Positions 1 to 9,113 of a stretch of 64,000 bases of DNA are shown here, in pieces. The notes beneath the pieces are model-generated. The model was given only the letters and a program-made list of their open reading frames with translations, searched no databases and was not told the origin of the DNA. How positions within the stretch are numbered: position 1 is the first letter of the stretch; every line of letters begins with the position of its first letter. A program made the position numbers and the translations under genes. Source of the DNA: an uncultured Oscillospiraceae bacterium (GTDB lineage: Bacteria; Bacillota; Clostridia; Oscillospirales; Oscillospiraceae); contig CAJUNA010000013.1 of the NCBI GenBank assembly GCA_910587645.1, positions 66,331 through 130,330 on the forward strand, read 5' to 3'.

Positions 1-177
1 GATCTCCTCCCGCAGGTCGCGGACTTCCCGGGCCAGGCGGACGCGGGAGAGCAGTTCCTCCGCCCGCCGGCCTGCGGCGGACGCGCCCTCCCGAAACACG
101 GCCGGCGCGTCCAGGGCGATCTCCCTGGCGCCTTGGGCCAGCTTGCGGAAGGAACAGGTGGTGATTTCAAACTTCAT
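1..177 (-). CDS. Partial hypothetical protein (N-terminal 59 residues)
   Basis: The gene starts at ATG 177 and leaves the window at base 1, so only its N-terminus is visible. It begins MKFEITTCSFRKLAQG and continues into an Arg/Glu-rich, probably helical stretch. A GGGGGA ribosome binding site lies just upstream, 12 bases past the stop of the uridine-kinase-like gene, so it is probably the next gene of the same minus-strand operon. I do not recognise the family, and the charged helical composition gives no function. The start is well supported; the identity is unknown. Confidence 0.55.
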   Translation of the reverse strand, partial: MKFEITTCSFRKLAQGAREIALDAPAVFREGASAAGRRAEELLSRVRLAREVRDLREEI

Positions 178-189
178 ACAGATCCCCCA

Positions 190-1134
190 TCAATCGTCGT
201 AAATACCGCCGCCAATAAACTCCCGGATCAGGGAATCCTCGGCTACATACTTCTCGTCCAAAGCCTCAAACAGCGGGTAGGCGTCCGCCAAATGCCGGAC
301 CTCCTCGTACCGCTCCATGTCCGGAGATACCCGCAGATGGTCGAACAAGGGCTGGGCAAAGGGCCGGATGACGCTGATTTCATAGGGCAGGGTGCTGTCG
401 AACATGATGCTGGCGTTGTCCTTGAAGGGGGAGATATACAGCTTCTCACCCCGGCGGACGTTGGCCCACATGCGAACCGTTACGTCCGCCTTCCAGGCGC
501 GGAACTTGGAATCCCGGACCGTGCGCCGCTCCAGACGGAGCCAGGTGCGCTTAAACACGACCTCCCCGCTCTCGCCGGTAATGTCGGAGCGGGCGGAAAT
601 GTATACCTTGGCGGCGGCGGGGTTGCGCCCGGTGATGATGTCGTTGAGGGCGTGGATGCCTTCGAAAATAGCAATCTCATCGCTCCCCAGCCGGAGGGGC
701 TGGCTCTTAATATCTGAGCGCATCTGGCGGGCAAACTCAAACTTGGGAATCCGGATTTTTTCTCCGCGGTCCAAAGCCGCGAAGTGCTGGTTAAGCAAGT
801 CCATATCCATACAGAAGGGGGATTCATAGTCGATCTGGCCTTCGCGGTTCCGGGGGGAGGTCTCCGGGTCCACCGTCTTGAAGTAGTTATCCATGGAGAC
901 GGCGTGGGAATTGATGCCCATTTGCTCCAGCTTGGCCTCGATCTTCTTTGCCGTGGTGGTCTTGCCGGAGCCGGAGGGGCCGGAGAGCAGGACGATACGG
1001 GACTTGGACAGGTTGTCCGCAATCTTCCGGGCGGCGTTCTCGATCTTCTTGTTGTAAGCCGCGTCGCATTCCTGGACGAAGCCCTGGGGGTCGCTGCGGA
1101 CCGCTTCGTTGATCTGGGCGAGAGAATATGCCAT
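190..1134 (-). CDS. Uridine kinase-like P-loop nucleoside kinase
   Basis: This 314-residue protein belongs to the uridine kinase/phosphoribulokinase family, whose members phosphorylate nucleosides such as uridine and cytidine in pyrimidine salvage. A Walker A motif, GPSGSGKTTT, lies near residue 52. MDNYFK follows at about residue 81, the position of the substrate-binding Asp/Tyr segment in this family. FEGIHALND near 158 resembles the Walker B region. At 314 residues it is longer than classical Udk of about 210, with an extra C-terminal region ending GGGIYDD, so the substrate may differ. The start is supported by AAAGGAG nine bases upstream. It follows hemZ on the minus strand after 28 bases. 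Confidence 0.82.
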   Translation of the reverse strand: MAYSLAQINEAVRSDPQGFVQECDAAYNKKIENAARKIADNLSKSRIVLLSGPSGSGKTTTAKKIEAKLEQMGINSHAVSMDNYFKTVDPETSPRNREGQIDYESPFCMDMDLLNQHFAALDRGEKIRIPKFEFARQMRSDIKSQPLRLGSDEIAIFEGIHALNDIITGRNPAAAKVYISARSDITGESGEVVFKRTWLRLERRTVRDSKFRAWKADVTVRMWANVRRGEKLYISPFKDNASIMFDSTLPYEISVIRPFAQPLFDHLRVSPDMERYEEVRHLADAYPLFEALDEKYVAEDSLIREFIGGGIYDD

Positions 1135-1162
1135 GATTTGTTCTCCTTTCTACTCCATCGTG

Positions 1163-2629
1163 CTATATATTCGCATAAAACGCCCGGAACGCTTCTTGGT
1201 TCGCCGTGATCTTTTCCGGACGCTGAATATACTCCTGGGGATACTTCAAATTGAATACGCGCTCAATGTGGTTTTTCGCCGGGTCTACCATCTTGGTGGA
1301 GCCGCCTGCGCCCAGGCTCAGGATGGTGTGCAGCTCCTCCATAATATAAATATTATACCACCCTGTCCCGCCGGGCCTGCACCAGCCTACGTTCTCAAAG
1401 CTGCCGGACATATACTTCTGCCGGTAGAGGTAATACGGCGCAAAGCCTGCCGCCCACAGGGCCGGGGCCGCGTAGTCCAGCATGGCGGATACCTCGTCCA
1501 CCGTGGGGATGCGGGTGCCTTCCAGGGTGATGCGGCTCCCCTTCTTCAGGGAGAGGGTGTGGATGGTGATGTTGTCCGTGCCAAAGGCAATAACCTCGTC
1601 CAAGGTACGGCGGAACCGCTCTGGCGTATCCTCCGGCAGGCCGGCAATCAGATCCATGTTCACATGGGGGAACCCCGCCTGTCCCACCAGCGCCATTGCG
1701 GCGCGGATGTCGTCCCCGCTGTGGCGGCGGCCGATGGCGGCAAGGACCCGGTCGTCCATGGACTGGGGGTTCACGCTGACACGGGTGACGCCGTTCTTTT
1801 TCAGCACCGCCAGCTTCTCCGCCGTGATGGTGTCGGGCCGTCCCGCCTCTACCGTTAGCTCAACCGCGTTGGACAGGGCGAATTTCTCCTGCAAGCGGCC
1901 CAGCAGGCGGTCCATCTGCCCCGCCGTCAACGTGGTGGGCGTACCGCCTCCCATGTAGAAGGACTTGACCCGCAGGCCAAGCTCCTCCACCATCTTCGCC
2001 GCGCTGTCCACCTCCGCCAGAAGGGCCTGCAAATACGGCTCCACCAGATGGAAGCTTTTTTCCACGCTGTTGCTGACGAAGCTGCAATAGGCGCAGCGGG
2101 TGGGGCAGAAGGGGATGCCTACATACAGGGAAATTTCATCCCTGGACAGCCCCCGCTTGGCTTCCAGCCCCGCCTTGGCGCAGGGCAGGCATAGGGTGCG
2201 GCGGGAACTAGACACATAGTAGGTATCCCGCAGGATACGATCTGTTTCCTCCTCGCTTAGCCCTTCCGCCAGCATCCCCGCCGCCAGCTTGGCGGGACGG
2301 ATACCCGTCAGTGCGCCCCAGGCGGGGGTTACGCCGGTCAGGCTCCGGGCCGCTTCGAAAAAACTAAGCTTCACCGCCCGCTGCTTAAGCCGCTCCCGTC
2401 CATAGTCGTCCAGCGCGGCGGAGATATCCGCCTGGGCCGTACCTTCGGCGGTTTTTCCACCTACGGTCAGGGATGTGGCCGCATGGGCGGTCTGGCCTTC
2501 CACAGCCAGCCCTACCCGGGCGAGGTTGGCGTCCTCCCCATCGTATACGGGGCGTTCGTTGGGGAAAAAAGCCAGCAGGCTTTGCTCTACCGCATAGCGG
2601 TAGTCGTGGCCCTCAAAGATCAGTTTCAT
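1163..2629 (-). CDS. hemZ: Radical SAM coproporphyrinogen dehydrogenase, HemZ type
   Basis: This 488-residue radical SAM enzyme resembles HemZ/HemN proteins, which in the established family convert coproporphyrinogen III to protoporphyrinogen without oxygen. The cluster motif CPTRCAYC lies near residue 174, in a context typical of HemZ. GGGTPTTL near 229 is the usual glycine-rich SAM-binding segment of this group. The N-terminal 160 residues before the cluster match the longer HemZ architecture and not short HemN. Its ATG overlaps the stop of the upstream MBL gene as ATGA, which suggests translational coupling. Family members also include heme chaperones (HemW), so coproporphyrinogen oxidation is inferred, not shown. 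Confidence 0.85.
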   Translation of the reverse strand: MKLIFEGHDYRYAVEQSLLAFFPNERPVYDGEDANLARVGLAVEGQTAHAATSLTVGGKTAEGTAQADISAALDDYGRERLKQRAVKLSFFEAARSLTGVTPAWGALTGIRPAKLAAGMLAEGLSEEETDRILRDTYYVSSSRRTLCLPCAKAGLEAKRGLSRDEISLYVGIPFCPTRCAYCSFVSNSVEKSFHLVEPYLQALLAEVDSAAKMVEELGLRVKSFYMGGGTPTTLTAGQMDRLLGRLQEKFALSNAVELTVEAGRPDTITAEKLAVLKKNGVTRVSVNPQSMDDRVLAAIGRRHSGDDIRAAMALVGQAGFPHVNMDLIAGLPEDTPERFRRTLDEVIAFGTDNITIHTLSLKKGSRITLEGTRIPTVDEVSAMLDYAAPALWAAGFAPYYLYRQKYMSGSFENVGWCRPGGTGWYNIYIMEELHTILSLGAGGSTKMVDPAKNHIERVFNLKYPQEYIQRPEKITANQEAFRAFYANI

Positions 2630-3246
2630 ACTCCCATTGCCCGCCGCATATAGGGATTGGTCTGCCGCTCCTGCTCCAGGGTGGTCAGGGTGCTGTGGCC
2701 AGGGCAGACCTTGTAGTCCCCTTCCAAATCCGCCAGGCGTTTCAAGGACTGCAACATCTGCTCCCCATCGCCCCCGGACAGGTCATACCGCCCGCAGTTT
2801 CCCGCGAACAGGGTATCCCCGCAGAGCATCACGTCCTCCACCAGCAGCACTACGCTGCCGCCGGAGTGGCCGGGGGTGTGGAGAACCTTCAGTTGCAGGC
2901 CGCCCAGGGCCAGCTCGTCCCCCTCGTCATAAGTCCGCTGGTTCTTTCCCGCGTGGGGGAAGAAGTAGCGGGGTTTGGGTTCACCGGCAGGGCAAAGTTC
3001 CTTTTCGTGGGCGTAAATGGGCAGGTCCGGCCACTTTTCCAGCAGCGCGGGAATGGCCCCTACATGATCCCAGTGGCCGTGGGTCAGAAGGATCATTTGC
3101 AGCGCCAGGCCGGACTTTTCAATCATCGCCAGCACCTTTTCCGGAGACCCGCCAGGGTCTACCACCGCGCAGACCCCCGCCGCTTCGTCTCCTATCAAAT
3201 AGCAGTTTGTGCCTATGGTTCCTACGGGAATGGTATCAAAGATCAT
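2626..3246 (-). CDS. MBL-fold metallo-hydrolase (glyoxalase II-like)
   Basis: This is a 206-residue metallo-beta-lactamase-fold hydrolase. The metal-binding motif THGHWDHVG is clear near residue 55. A second metal-ligand region reads HTPGHSGG near residue 123, and further likely ligands lie in GDTLF and PGHSTLTT. This spacing is that of hydroxyacylglutathione hydrolase-like proteins, which cleave thioesters, but many members have other substrates. It sits between dtd and hemZ in the order dtd, MBL, hemZ; I recall this arrangement from related Firmicutes, and it gives no direct clue to the substrate. The 4-base overlap with hemZ implies co-translation. Confidence 0.85.
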   Translation of the reverse strand: MIFDTIPVGTIGTNCYLIGDEAAGVCAVVDPGGSPEKVLAMIEKSGLALQMILLTHGHWDHVGAIPALLEKWPDLPIYAHEKELCPAGEPKPRYFFPHAGKNQRTYDEGDELALGGLQLKVLHTPGHSGGSVVLLVEDVMLCGDTLFAGNCGRYDLSGGDGEQMLQSLKRLADLEGDYKVCPGHSTLTTLEQERQTNPYMRRAMGV

Positions 3247-3276
3247 GATAATACGCGCTCCTTTTCTGTGAAAGCG

Positions 3277-3723
3277 TTAGTTCTCTTTCTCTGTATCAAA
3301 TAGGATCGTAACCGGCCCATCGTTCTGAGAGAATACCTGCATATCCGCCCCGAACTCCCCGTGCTGTACTTCAAAGCCGCGCGCACGGCAATGGGACATG
3401 AATTTCTCATACAATGGCGCCGCTATATCCGGCTTCGCCGCGCCTGTGAAACCGGGACGGCGGCTGGATGTGTCCGCATACAGCGTAAACTGGGATACGG
3501 TTAAAATGCTCCCGCCTATCTGTTCCAGGCTGCGGTTCATCTTCCCGTTTTCATCTTCGAAAACCCGGAGATTACATATCTTGTCCGCTAACTTTATGGC
3601 AGTTTCTTCCGTATCATTGGGGCCAACGCCCAGCAAAACCAAATAGCCCTGCCCAATCTGGCCGCTGACGGTTCCGCCAATCTCTACCGATGCGGAACGG
3701 ACGCGGGTAACGACTGCTCGCAT
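3277..3723 (-). CDS. dtd: D-aminoacyl-tRNA deacylase
   Basis: This 148-residue protein matches the full length of Dtd, which removes D-amino acids, and in the family also glycine from tRNA-Ala, from mischarged tRNAs. It begins MRAVVTRVRSASVEI, as Dtd proteins do. It carries the SQFTLYAD motif near residue 79 and a GxxxP-type segment, GFTGAAKPDIA, near residue 92. AAAGGAAG precedes the ATG. It lies 19 bases downstream of relA/spoT and is probably co-transcribed with relA and recJ, an arrangement widespread in Firmicutes. Confidence 0.93.
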   Translation of the reverse strand: MRAVVTRVRSASVEIGGTVSGQIGQGYLVLLGVGPNDTEETAIKLADKICNLRVFEDENGKMNRSLEQIGGSILTVSQFTLYADTSSRRPGFTGAAKPDIAAPLYEKFMSHCRARGFEVQHGEFGADMQVFSQNDGPVTILFDTEKEN

Positions 3724-3742
3724 ATCTGCGCTTCCTTTCTTT

Positions 3743-5971
3743 TTAACCTGCGGGGCGGTTGACCTTCATGACGTTGGAAATCTGATGAATCTTCCGCATC
3801 ACCTGTTCAAGCTGCTTGGAATCTGTGACGGAAATGGTCAGATGGAAAATGGCAAAACCATCTGAGGTGGTGTGGACGTTCAGGCCGTTTACATTTACCT
3901 TGCAGGTACTCATCGCCGTGGAAATGTCTACCAACAGGCCGGTACGGTCCTTGCATACCACCTCCAACGCCGTGGCGTAGGAGTCCCGGATGTCATCGCT
4001 CCAGCTTACCTTGATCCAGCGGCCTTGGTTGGCTTCTACATGGTGGCCGGGCTGGGCGTTGGGGCAGTCCTTGCGGTGGACGGACACACCGTAGCCCCGG
4101 GTAATAAAACCGACAATCTCATCCCCTGGCACCGGGGCGCAGCATTTGGAGAATTTTACCAGGCAGTTCGACAGCCCCTCCACTACAATGCCCTTCTCGC
4201 TCTTGACCTTCCGGGGCATATTGGGCTGCTTGGCTTCCTGGGCGGCCTTCGCCGCAAGGGCCGCCTTGGCGGCGGCTTCCTCCGCAGCCTTCGCCATGGC
4301 GGCGGCGCGGTTGATGTGCAGCAGTTCGTCCCGGACCCGGTTGGCCGCCTTCTGGGAGGTCAGGCCACCGTAGCCAATGGCGGCGTACATCTCGTCCAAG
4401 GTCTGGAAGCTCACCCGCTTTAGGATGCTGGGCAGCACATCGGGAGCGGTGATCTGGGCTACGGTCAGGCCCAGGTGCTTCAGTTCGCTCTCAAAGGACG
4501 CGCGGCCCTGGGCAATGTTCTCCTCACGCCGCTCCCGCTTGAACCACTGGCGGATCTTGCTGCGGGCTTCGCTGCTCTTGGCAATCTTCATCCAGTCGCG
4601 GCTGGGTCCGTGAGCCGCCTTGGAGGTGTTGATCTCTACCACATCGCCGTTGTGGAGCTGGTAGTCGAAGCCCACCATCCGGCCGTTGACCTTGGCCCCT
4701 ACCATGGTGTTGCCGATGGCGGAGTGGATGGAATATGCGAAGTCGATGGGCGTGGCCCCCGCCGGGAGGTTGATGACGTCCCCCCTGGGGGTAAAGACAA
4801 ACACCTCATCGGCAAACATATCCACCTTCAGAGAGTGGATAAATTCCTCCGCATCGGCGTCCTCCTGGTTTTCCAGCAGGCGGCGGATCCATTCGTAATC
4901 CGCCTCGCCGCCCTCCTTCTTGATGCCCTGCTTATACTTCCAGTGGGCGGCTACGCCGTATTCGTTGATGGCATGCATGTCGTAGGTGCGGATCTGCACC
5001 TCGAAGGGAATGCCCTCCTCCCCGATGCAGGTGGTGTGGAGGGATTGGTACATGTTGGGCTTGGGGGTGGCGATATAGTCCTTGAACCGGCCTAAAATAG
5101 GCTTGTAGATGTCGTGGACTACACCCAGCACGTTGTAACAGTCCGGCACGGTATCCACCAGTACGCGGAAAGCAAACAGGTCGTACAATTCCTCCATGGT
5201 CTTTTCCTGGAGGTACATCTTCCGGTAAATGCTGTAGGGATGCTTCACCCGGCCGTACACCGTGGCGTGGGGAATGCTCAGCTCTGCCAGGCGGTCGTTA
5301 ATGTCCTCCTGCACCCGGCTCATAAACTGGTCGTGCTCCTGGGCGGCCTTTTCCAGCTTCCGGCTAATCTCATCGTAAGCCACCGGATCCAGGTATTTCA
5401 GGGATAAATCCTCCAGCTCCCACTTCATCTTGGCAAGGCCGAGACGGTGGGCGATGGGGGCGTATATCTCCATGGTTTCAAAAGCCTTTTTCTTCTGCTT
5501 CGCCGGGGTCTGGTACTCCATGGTGCGCATGTTGTGGAGCCGGTCCGCAATCTTAATCAGAATGACCCGGATATCCCGGCTCATGGCAAAGAGCATTTTC
5601 CGCAGATTCTCCATCTGCTCCTCTTCCATGCTGCTGTACTTCACCCGCGTCAGCTTGGTCACGCCGTCCACAATGTCCGCTACCGTTACACCGAACCGCT
5701 TGGCAATGTCTTCATAGGTGCTGTCGGTGTCCTCAATGCAGTCGTGGAGCAGGGCGGCAAGGATAGACTCGCTGTCCAGCCGCATTTCCGCCACAATCTG
5801 CGCCACATGAATGGGGTGGGTGATGTAGGGGGAGCCATCCCGGCGCATCTGCTCGCCGTGGTGCTCCCGCGCGTATTCATAGGCGGACCGGATCTGCGCC
5901 AAGTCCGCGGAAATGTTATAGCCCCGGATGGTTTTTTCCAGGTGCTCATACCGCTCTTCCACTGTGACCAT
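3743..5971 (-). CDS. relA: Bifunctional (p)ppGpp synthetase/hydrolase, RelA/SpoT type
   Basis: At 742 residues this is a full-length Rel protein that makes and degrades the alarmone (p)ppGpp in amino-acid starvation. An N-terminal HD hydrolase domain shows THPIHVA near 51 and LLHDCIEDT near 74. The synthetase domain follows, with FRVLVDTVPDCYNVLG near 267 and a substrate-binding segment at PKPNMYQSLHT. A TGS domain begins near 390 (FVFTPRGDVINLP), then a helical region, a conserved-cysteine segment (KFSKCCAPVPGDEI) and a C-terminal ACT domain. Intact HD residues suggest hydrolase activity is retained. An Ala/Lys-rich coiled segment at about 560-590 lies between TGS and the Cys region. The start lies three bases after recJ. 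Confidence 0.95.
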   Translation of the reverse strand: MVTVEERYEHLEKTIRGYNISADLAQIRSAYEYAREHHGEQMRRDGSPYITHPIHVAQIVAEMRLDSESILAALLHDCIEDTDSTYEDIAKRFGVTVADIVDGVTKLTRVKYSSMEEEQMENLRKMLFAMSRDIRVILIKIADRLHNMRTMEYQTPAKQKKKAFETMEIYAPIAHRLGLAKMKWELEDLSLKYLDPVAYDEISRKLEKAAQEHDQFMSRVQEDINDRLAELSIPHATVYGRVKHPYSIYRKMYLQEKTMEELYDLFAFRVLVDTVPDCYNVLGVVHDIYKPILGRFKDYIATPKPNMYQSLHTTCIGEEGIPFEVQIRTYDMHAINEYGVAAHWKYKQGIKKEGGEADYEWIRRLLENQEDADAEEFIHSLKVDMFADEVFVFTPRGDVINLPAGATPIDFAYSIHSAIGNTMVGAKVNGRMVGFDYQLHNGDVVEINTSKAAHGPSRDWMKIAKSSEARSKIRQWFKRERREENIAQGRASFESELKHLGLTVAQITAPDVLPSILKRVSFQTLDEMYAAIGYGGLTSQKAANRVRDELLHINRAAAMAKAAEEAAAKAALAAKAAQEAKQPNMPRKVKSEKGIVVEGLSNCLVKFSKCCAPVPGDEIVGFITRGYGVSVHRKDCPNAQPGHHVEANQGRWIKVSWSDDIRDSYATALEVVCKDRTGLLVDISTAMSTCKVNVNGLNVHTTSDGFAIFHLTISVTDSKQLEQVMRKIHQISNVMKVNRPAG

Positions 5972-5974
5972 AGG

Positions 5975-8065
5975 TCACTCAGCTCCCTTCTCGTCCTGCC
6001 CCAGGATCCGGCGCAGGCAGCGTACATAGGCACTCTGCTCCAGATCGGCCCGGCATCCGGGCCTGGGGCGCAATATCATCCCGTCCTCTCCAACAGCCAG
6101 GGTCACCAGGCCGCGCTCCGCGAAGACTTCTACCCCCAGCGCGGCCCGCAGGAAGGATTCCGCGCCGTCTACAGCCCCCGCCAGCCGCCGCAGGGCCGGC
6201 AGGCGCAAAACAGGCCCGCCTTCCTCCATCTCCATCCGCTGGATAGCCCGCCACAAAGCCGCGAACTGCCGCCGCTCCGGCAGCAGGCGCAGGGCCTCCT
6301 GCTCCGTCACCGGCCCGCCGCTGGTCAGACGCTCCACCAGCTCCAGGCATTCGCGCTCCCGCTGGCTGGGGCCGGCAGCGGGGCGCAGATCCACCAGCTG
6401 AAGCTGAACCGTGCTGACGCCACGGAATTCGTTGATCTGCAAATGAAAGGCGGCGTCCACCCGCATCCCCGCCGATACCCCGCAGGCGGCGGCGGTGGCA
6501 GAGAAAAAGATGGCGTCAAACCGGCACTCGCCCTTTACCAGGCGCAGCTTTAAATGCCGGTTCTGGCCCACCCCCTGCATACTTTCCACCCGTGCGCCCA
6601 TCAGGGCAAATACAGGCCGCTCATTGCCGGCGCCATATGGCTCCAGCCGGGACAGTGCATCTATTTCCTCCAGTGTGATACACTCGGGGCGGCGGATGAT
6701 CACATCCACCGCCAGGGAGGACACCGGCTTTTCCCCCTTACAGAAATCGCACACATAGCGGTTCATCCGCTGCCGGAAGGGGGGGATGTCCTCCTCCCGG
6801 ATATTAAAGCCCGCCGCCAGTTCATGGCCGCCGAAATCCACCAGAAGATCCTGGCAGGATTCCAGGGCGGCAAAAAGATTAAATCCGCCGTAACTGCGGC
6901 AGGAGCCTTTTCCCACGCCGTTTTGCAGGTGGATCATGAAGCTGGGGCAGGAATATTTTTCACTGAGGCGGCTGGCAACGATGCCTACCACTCCCTGGTG
7001 CCAGACCTCGCTGGACAGCACCAGCGCGCTGCGCTCCCCGGCGGGCAGGTATTCGATCTGCTCCACCGCCTGGGCAAAAATCTCCTGCTCCACCGCCTGG
7101 CGCTCCCGGTTCAGGCCGCACAGCTCCCGGGCCATCAGCTCCGCACAAGCGGGGTCATCCGTCAACAGCAGGTCGGCGGCAAGCTCCGCCTCCCCCATCC
7201 GGCCCGCCGCGTTGATACGGGGCGCCAGGACAAAGCCAATCTGGACGGAGGTAACCTCCTTGTCCGCAAGGCCGGTTTCCTGGAGCAAGGCCCGCAGGCC
7301 AAGGAAATCCGTGCTGCCAATGGCCTCCAGGCCGCGGCAGACGATCGTGCGGTTCTCCCCTGTCATCTGCATCACATCGGCCACCGTGCCGATGGCGGCC
7401 AGGGTGCAGTAGCGGGCAAACAGGGCTTCCTCCCGCTGCTCGTCCAGGGCCAGGGCCAGCTTCAGCGCCACGCCCACCCCCGCCAAATGCTTGAAGGGAT
7501 AGGGGCAGTCGGGACGGCGGGGATCCACCACCGCCTCCGCTTCCGGCAGAACCTCCCGGCACTCATGATGGTCGGTAATGACCAGATCCAGGCCGATTTC
7601 CTTGGCGAACCGGGCTTCCTCCACGCCGGTGATGCCGCAGTCCACGGTAATGACCAGGGTTACGCCCCGCTCCCGCAGGGAGCGCAGGGCTTCCTTCCCC
7701 AAGCCGTAGCCGTCCTCTACCCGGCGGGGAATGTATTTCAAACAATCCGCGCCCTTGCCGCGCAGATAGTCCACCAGCAGCACCGTGGAGGTAATGCCGT
7801 CCACATCGTAGTCACCGAATACAGCCATCCGCTCCCCGTCCGCCAGGGCGAGGCGGATGCGGGCCACAGCCTTGTCCATGTCCTTCATCAAAAAAGGAGA
7901 ATAGCTCAGTGTCCGCTCCCGCTCCAAAAGCGCGGCGGCTTCCTCCGGGGAGCCCACGCTCCGGGAGGACAGCAGCTCAGACAGCAGCTCCGGGAAGCCC
8001 GCCGCGCAGAGATTTTGGGCGGCGGCTTCGTCAAACGCGCCGCCCGTCCATCTGGCGTATTTCAC
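5975..8065 (-). CDS. recJ: Single-stranded-DNA-specific exonuclease RecJ
   Basis: RecJ is a 5'-3' single-strand exonuclease of recombination and repair. The DHH phosphoesterase motifs are present: VFGDYDVDG (motif I), VITVDCG (motif II) and VITDHHECRE (motif III). A DHHA1-like domain follows, with GHELAAGFNI. I place the start at GTG 8065, giving 696 residues, because AGGAGGG lies eight bases upstream. The upstream in-frame ATG at 8182 would add a hydrophobic, Cys-rich tail with no ribosome binding site. It is the first gene of a recJ-relA-dtd-MBL-hemZ series. The C-terminus is extended relative to the minimal RecJ core. Confidence 0.92.
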   Translation of the reverse strand: MKYARWTGGAFDEAAAQNLCAAGFPELLSELLSSRSVGSPEEAAALLERERTLSYSPFLMKDMDKAVARIRLALADGERMAVFGDYDVDGITSTVLLVDYLRGKGADCLKYIPRRVEDGYGLGKEALRSLRERGVTLVITVDCGITGVEEARFAKEIGLDLVITDHHECREVLPEAEAVVDPRRPDCPYPFKHLAGVGVALKLALALDEQREEALFARYCTLAAIGTVADVMQMTGENRTIVCRGLEAIGSTDFLGLRALLQETGLADKEVTSVQIGFVLAPRINAAGRMGEAELAADLLLTDDPACAELMARELCGLNRERQAVEQEIFAQAVEQIEYLPAGERSALVLSSEVWHQGVVGIVASRLSEKYSCPSFMIHLQNGVGKGSCRSYGGFNLFAALESCQDLLVDFGGHELAAGFNIREEDIPPFRQRMNRYVCDFCKGEKPVSSLAVDVIIRRPECITLEEIDALSRLEPYGAGNERPVFALMGARVESMQGVGQNRHLKLRLVKGECRFDAIFFSATAAACGVSAGMRVDAAFHLQINEFRGVSTVQLQLVDLRPAAGPSQRERECLELVERLTSGGPVTEQEALRLLPERRQFAALWRAIQRMEMEEGGPVLRLPALRRLAGAVDGAESFLRAALGVEVFAERGLVTLAVGEDGMILRPRPGCRADLEQSAYVRCLRRILGQDEKGAE

Positions 8066-8173
8066 AGGGCATCCCTCCTCTCCCGGGGCCGGTGGACCGC
8101 CGGTTTTTATGCAACAAAAGGTATTATAGCAAAAAAAGAGGAAAAGGTAAAGTTCTAAAATAGAAAAAACGTA

Positions 8174-8199
8174 AAAACGCAAAACATCGCCTGCGTTTT
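8174..8199 (-). terminator. Intrinsic terminator after the amidase gene
   Basis: An 8-bp stem (AAAACGCA paired with TGCGTTTT) with a 10-base loop is followed on the minus strand by ACGTTTTTTC. It lies 57 bases downstream of the amidase stop and upstream of recJ, so it probably separates the two units. Confidence 0.6.
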
Positions 8200-8255
8200 A
8201 CCATCGAAGCCCGCCGAAAAGAGACCAATGGAAACGAAACCTGCGGCTTTATCCT

Positions 8256-8993
8256 TTACCGGATAAACTGAGCAGAAGCGTAGCCCACATAATCGCCGTA
8301 CCGAACCACATACCAATCCTCGTACCGCCCGTATATCCTGACCTCCGCGCCATCCGGGATGCTGGCAATGACGGGGGCGCTCAGGCTGGGGCGGCTGCGC
8401 AGGTTCAGGGTGCCTCCTCCGGCGTGGACGGTGCCCTCCCAAGGGTCTACGGGCCAGATGAAGGGGATGCCGAAATAGTCCGTCAGGCTCAGTACCAGAT
8501 TCCGGGCGATTTCCGTGAGGTTGTTCTCAATCCATTGGGCGTCCTCCACGTTGTCGTGGTAGCCCAGCTCCAGCAGCACCGCCGGGAATTTGGAATCCCG
8601 GACCTCTCCCAGGCTGGTGGTGGCGCGGGTGACTACTTTGTTGGGCAGGGGGTAGATGCCCCGCAGGTTATTGACAAAAATTTGCGCTGCCCGCTGGCCC
8701 TGGGTGCTGGATGGGTAGTAAAAGGCGATAATCCCGCGGACGTTGCCGTAGTTGCTCTCTGCCGCCGCGTTGGAGTGGAGGGCCAGGTAAAAGTCATACC
8801 AGCCCTGGTTGGCCTGACGGATAGAGCTTCCAGCGGTCATATCGGGGGTGTTGCGGGTGTAGCGGATGCCGCAGCTATTGAGGTAGGGGATCATGGCGTC
8901 CGCTAGGCGGTTCATCCAGTATTCCTCGCTGCCGGTGCCGGTGACGTACATATTGTTTTCCTGTGTACTTGGACTCAAATATATGATAGGCAT
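8256..8993 (-). CDS. N-acetylmuramoyl-L-alanine amidase with C-terminal SH3 domain
   Basis: This 245-residue protein resembles zinc-dependent amidase_3 enzymes that cleave the amide between muramic acid and L-alanine in peptidoglycan. LALHSNAAAE holds the family's conserved metal-binding His, and LLELGYHDN near residue 135 holds the catalytic Glu region. The last 60 residues (HAGGGTLNLRSRPSLSAPVI) are a bacterial SH3 domain of the kind that binds cell wall. No signal peptide is visible, so it may act inside the mother cell during sporulation or be released another way. The start at ATG 8993 has AGGAGG seven bases upstream; a longer in-frame start at 9017 lacks a site. Confidence 0.85.
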   Translation of the reverse strand: MPIIYLSPSTQENNMYVTGTGSEEYWMNRLADAMIPYLNSCGIRYTRNTPDMTAGSSIRQANQGWYDFYLALHSNAAAESNYGNVRGIIAFYYPSSTQGQRAAQIFVNNLRGIYPLPNKVVTRATTSLGEVRDSKFPAVLLELGYHDNVEDAQWIENNLTEIARNLVLSLTDYFGIPFIWPVDPWEGTVHAGGGTLNLRSRPSLSAPVIASIPDGAEVRIYGRYEDWYVVRYGDYVGYASAQFIR

Positions 8994-9074
8994 AGGTCTT
9001 ACCTCCTGTTTTGCCATCCTATGCGGGAGGCAGGACGGAGGTGCGGAACGCGCGGAGGGCTTTTTTGACAGTAT

Positions 9075-9108
9075 GAGGAGCGGAGAGCACCCACGCTCTC
9101 CGCTCCTC
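9075..9108. terminator. Perfect 13-bp hairpin, terminator-like
   Basis: GAGGAGCGGAGAG pairs perfectly with CTCTCCGCTCCTC across an 8-base loop, immediately after the 51-residue gene on the minus strand. Neither side has a proper T-run: the T6 tract lies on the plus strand before the stem. The flank GCGGAGGGCTTTTTTGACAG reappears near 40567, which suggests a dispersed repeat and not only a terminator. Confidence 0.5.
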
Positions 9109-9113
9109 TTCCG

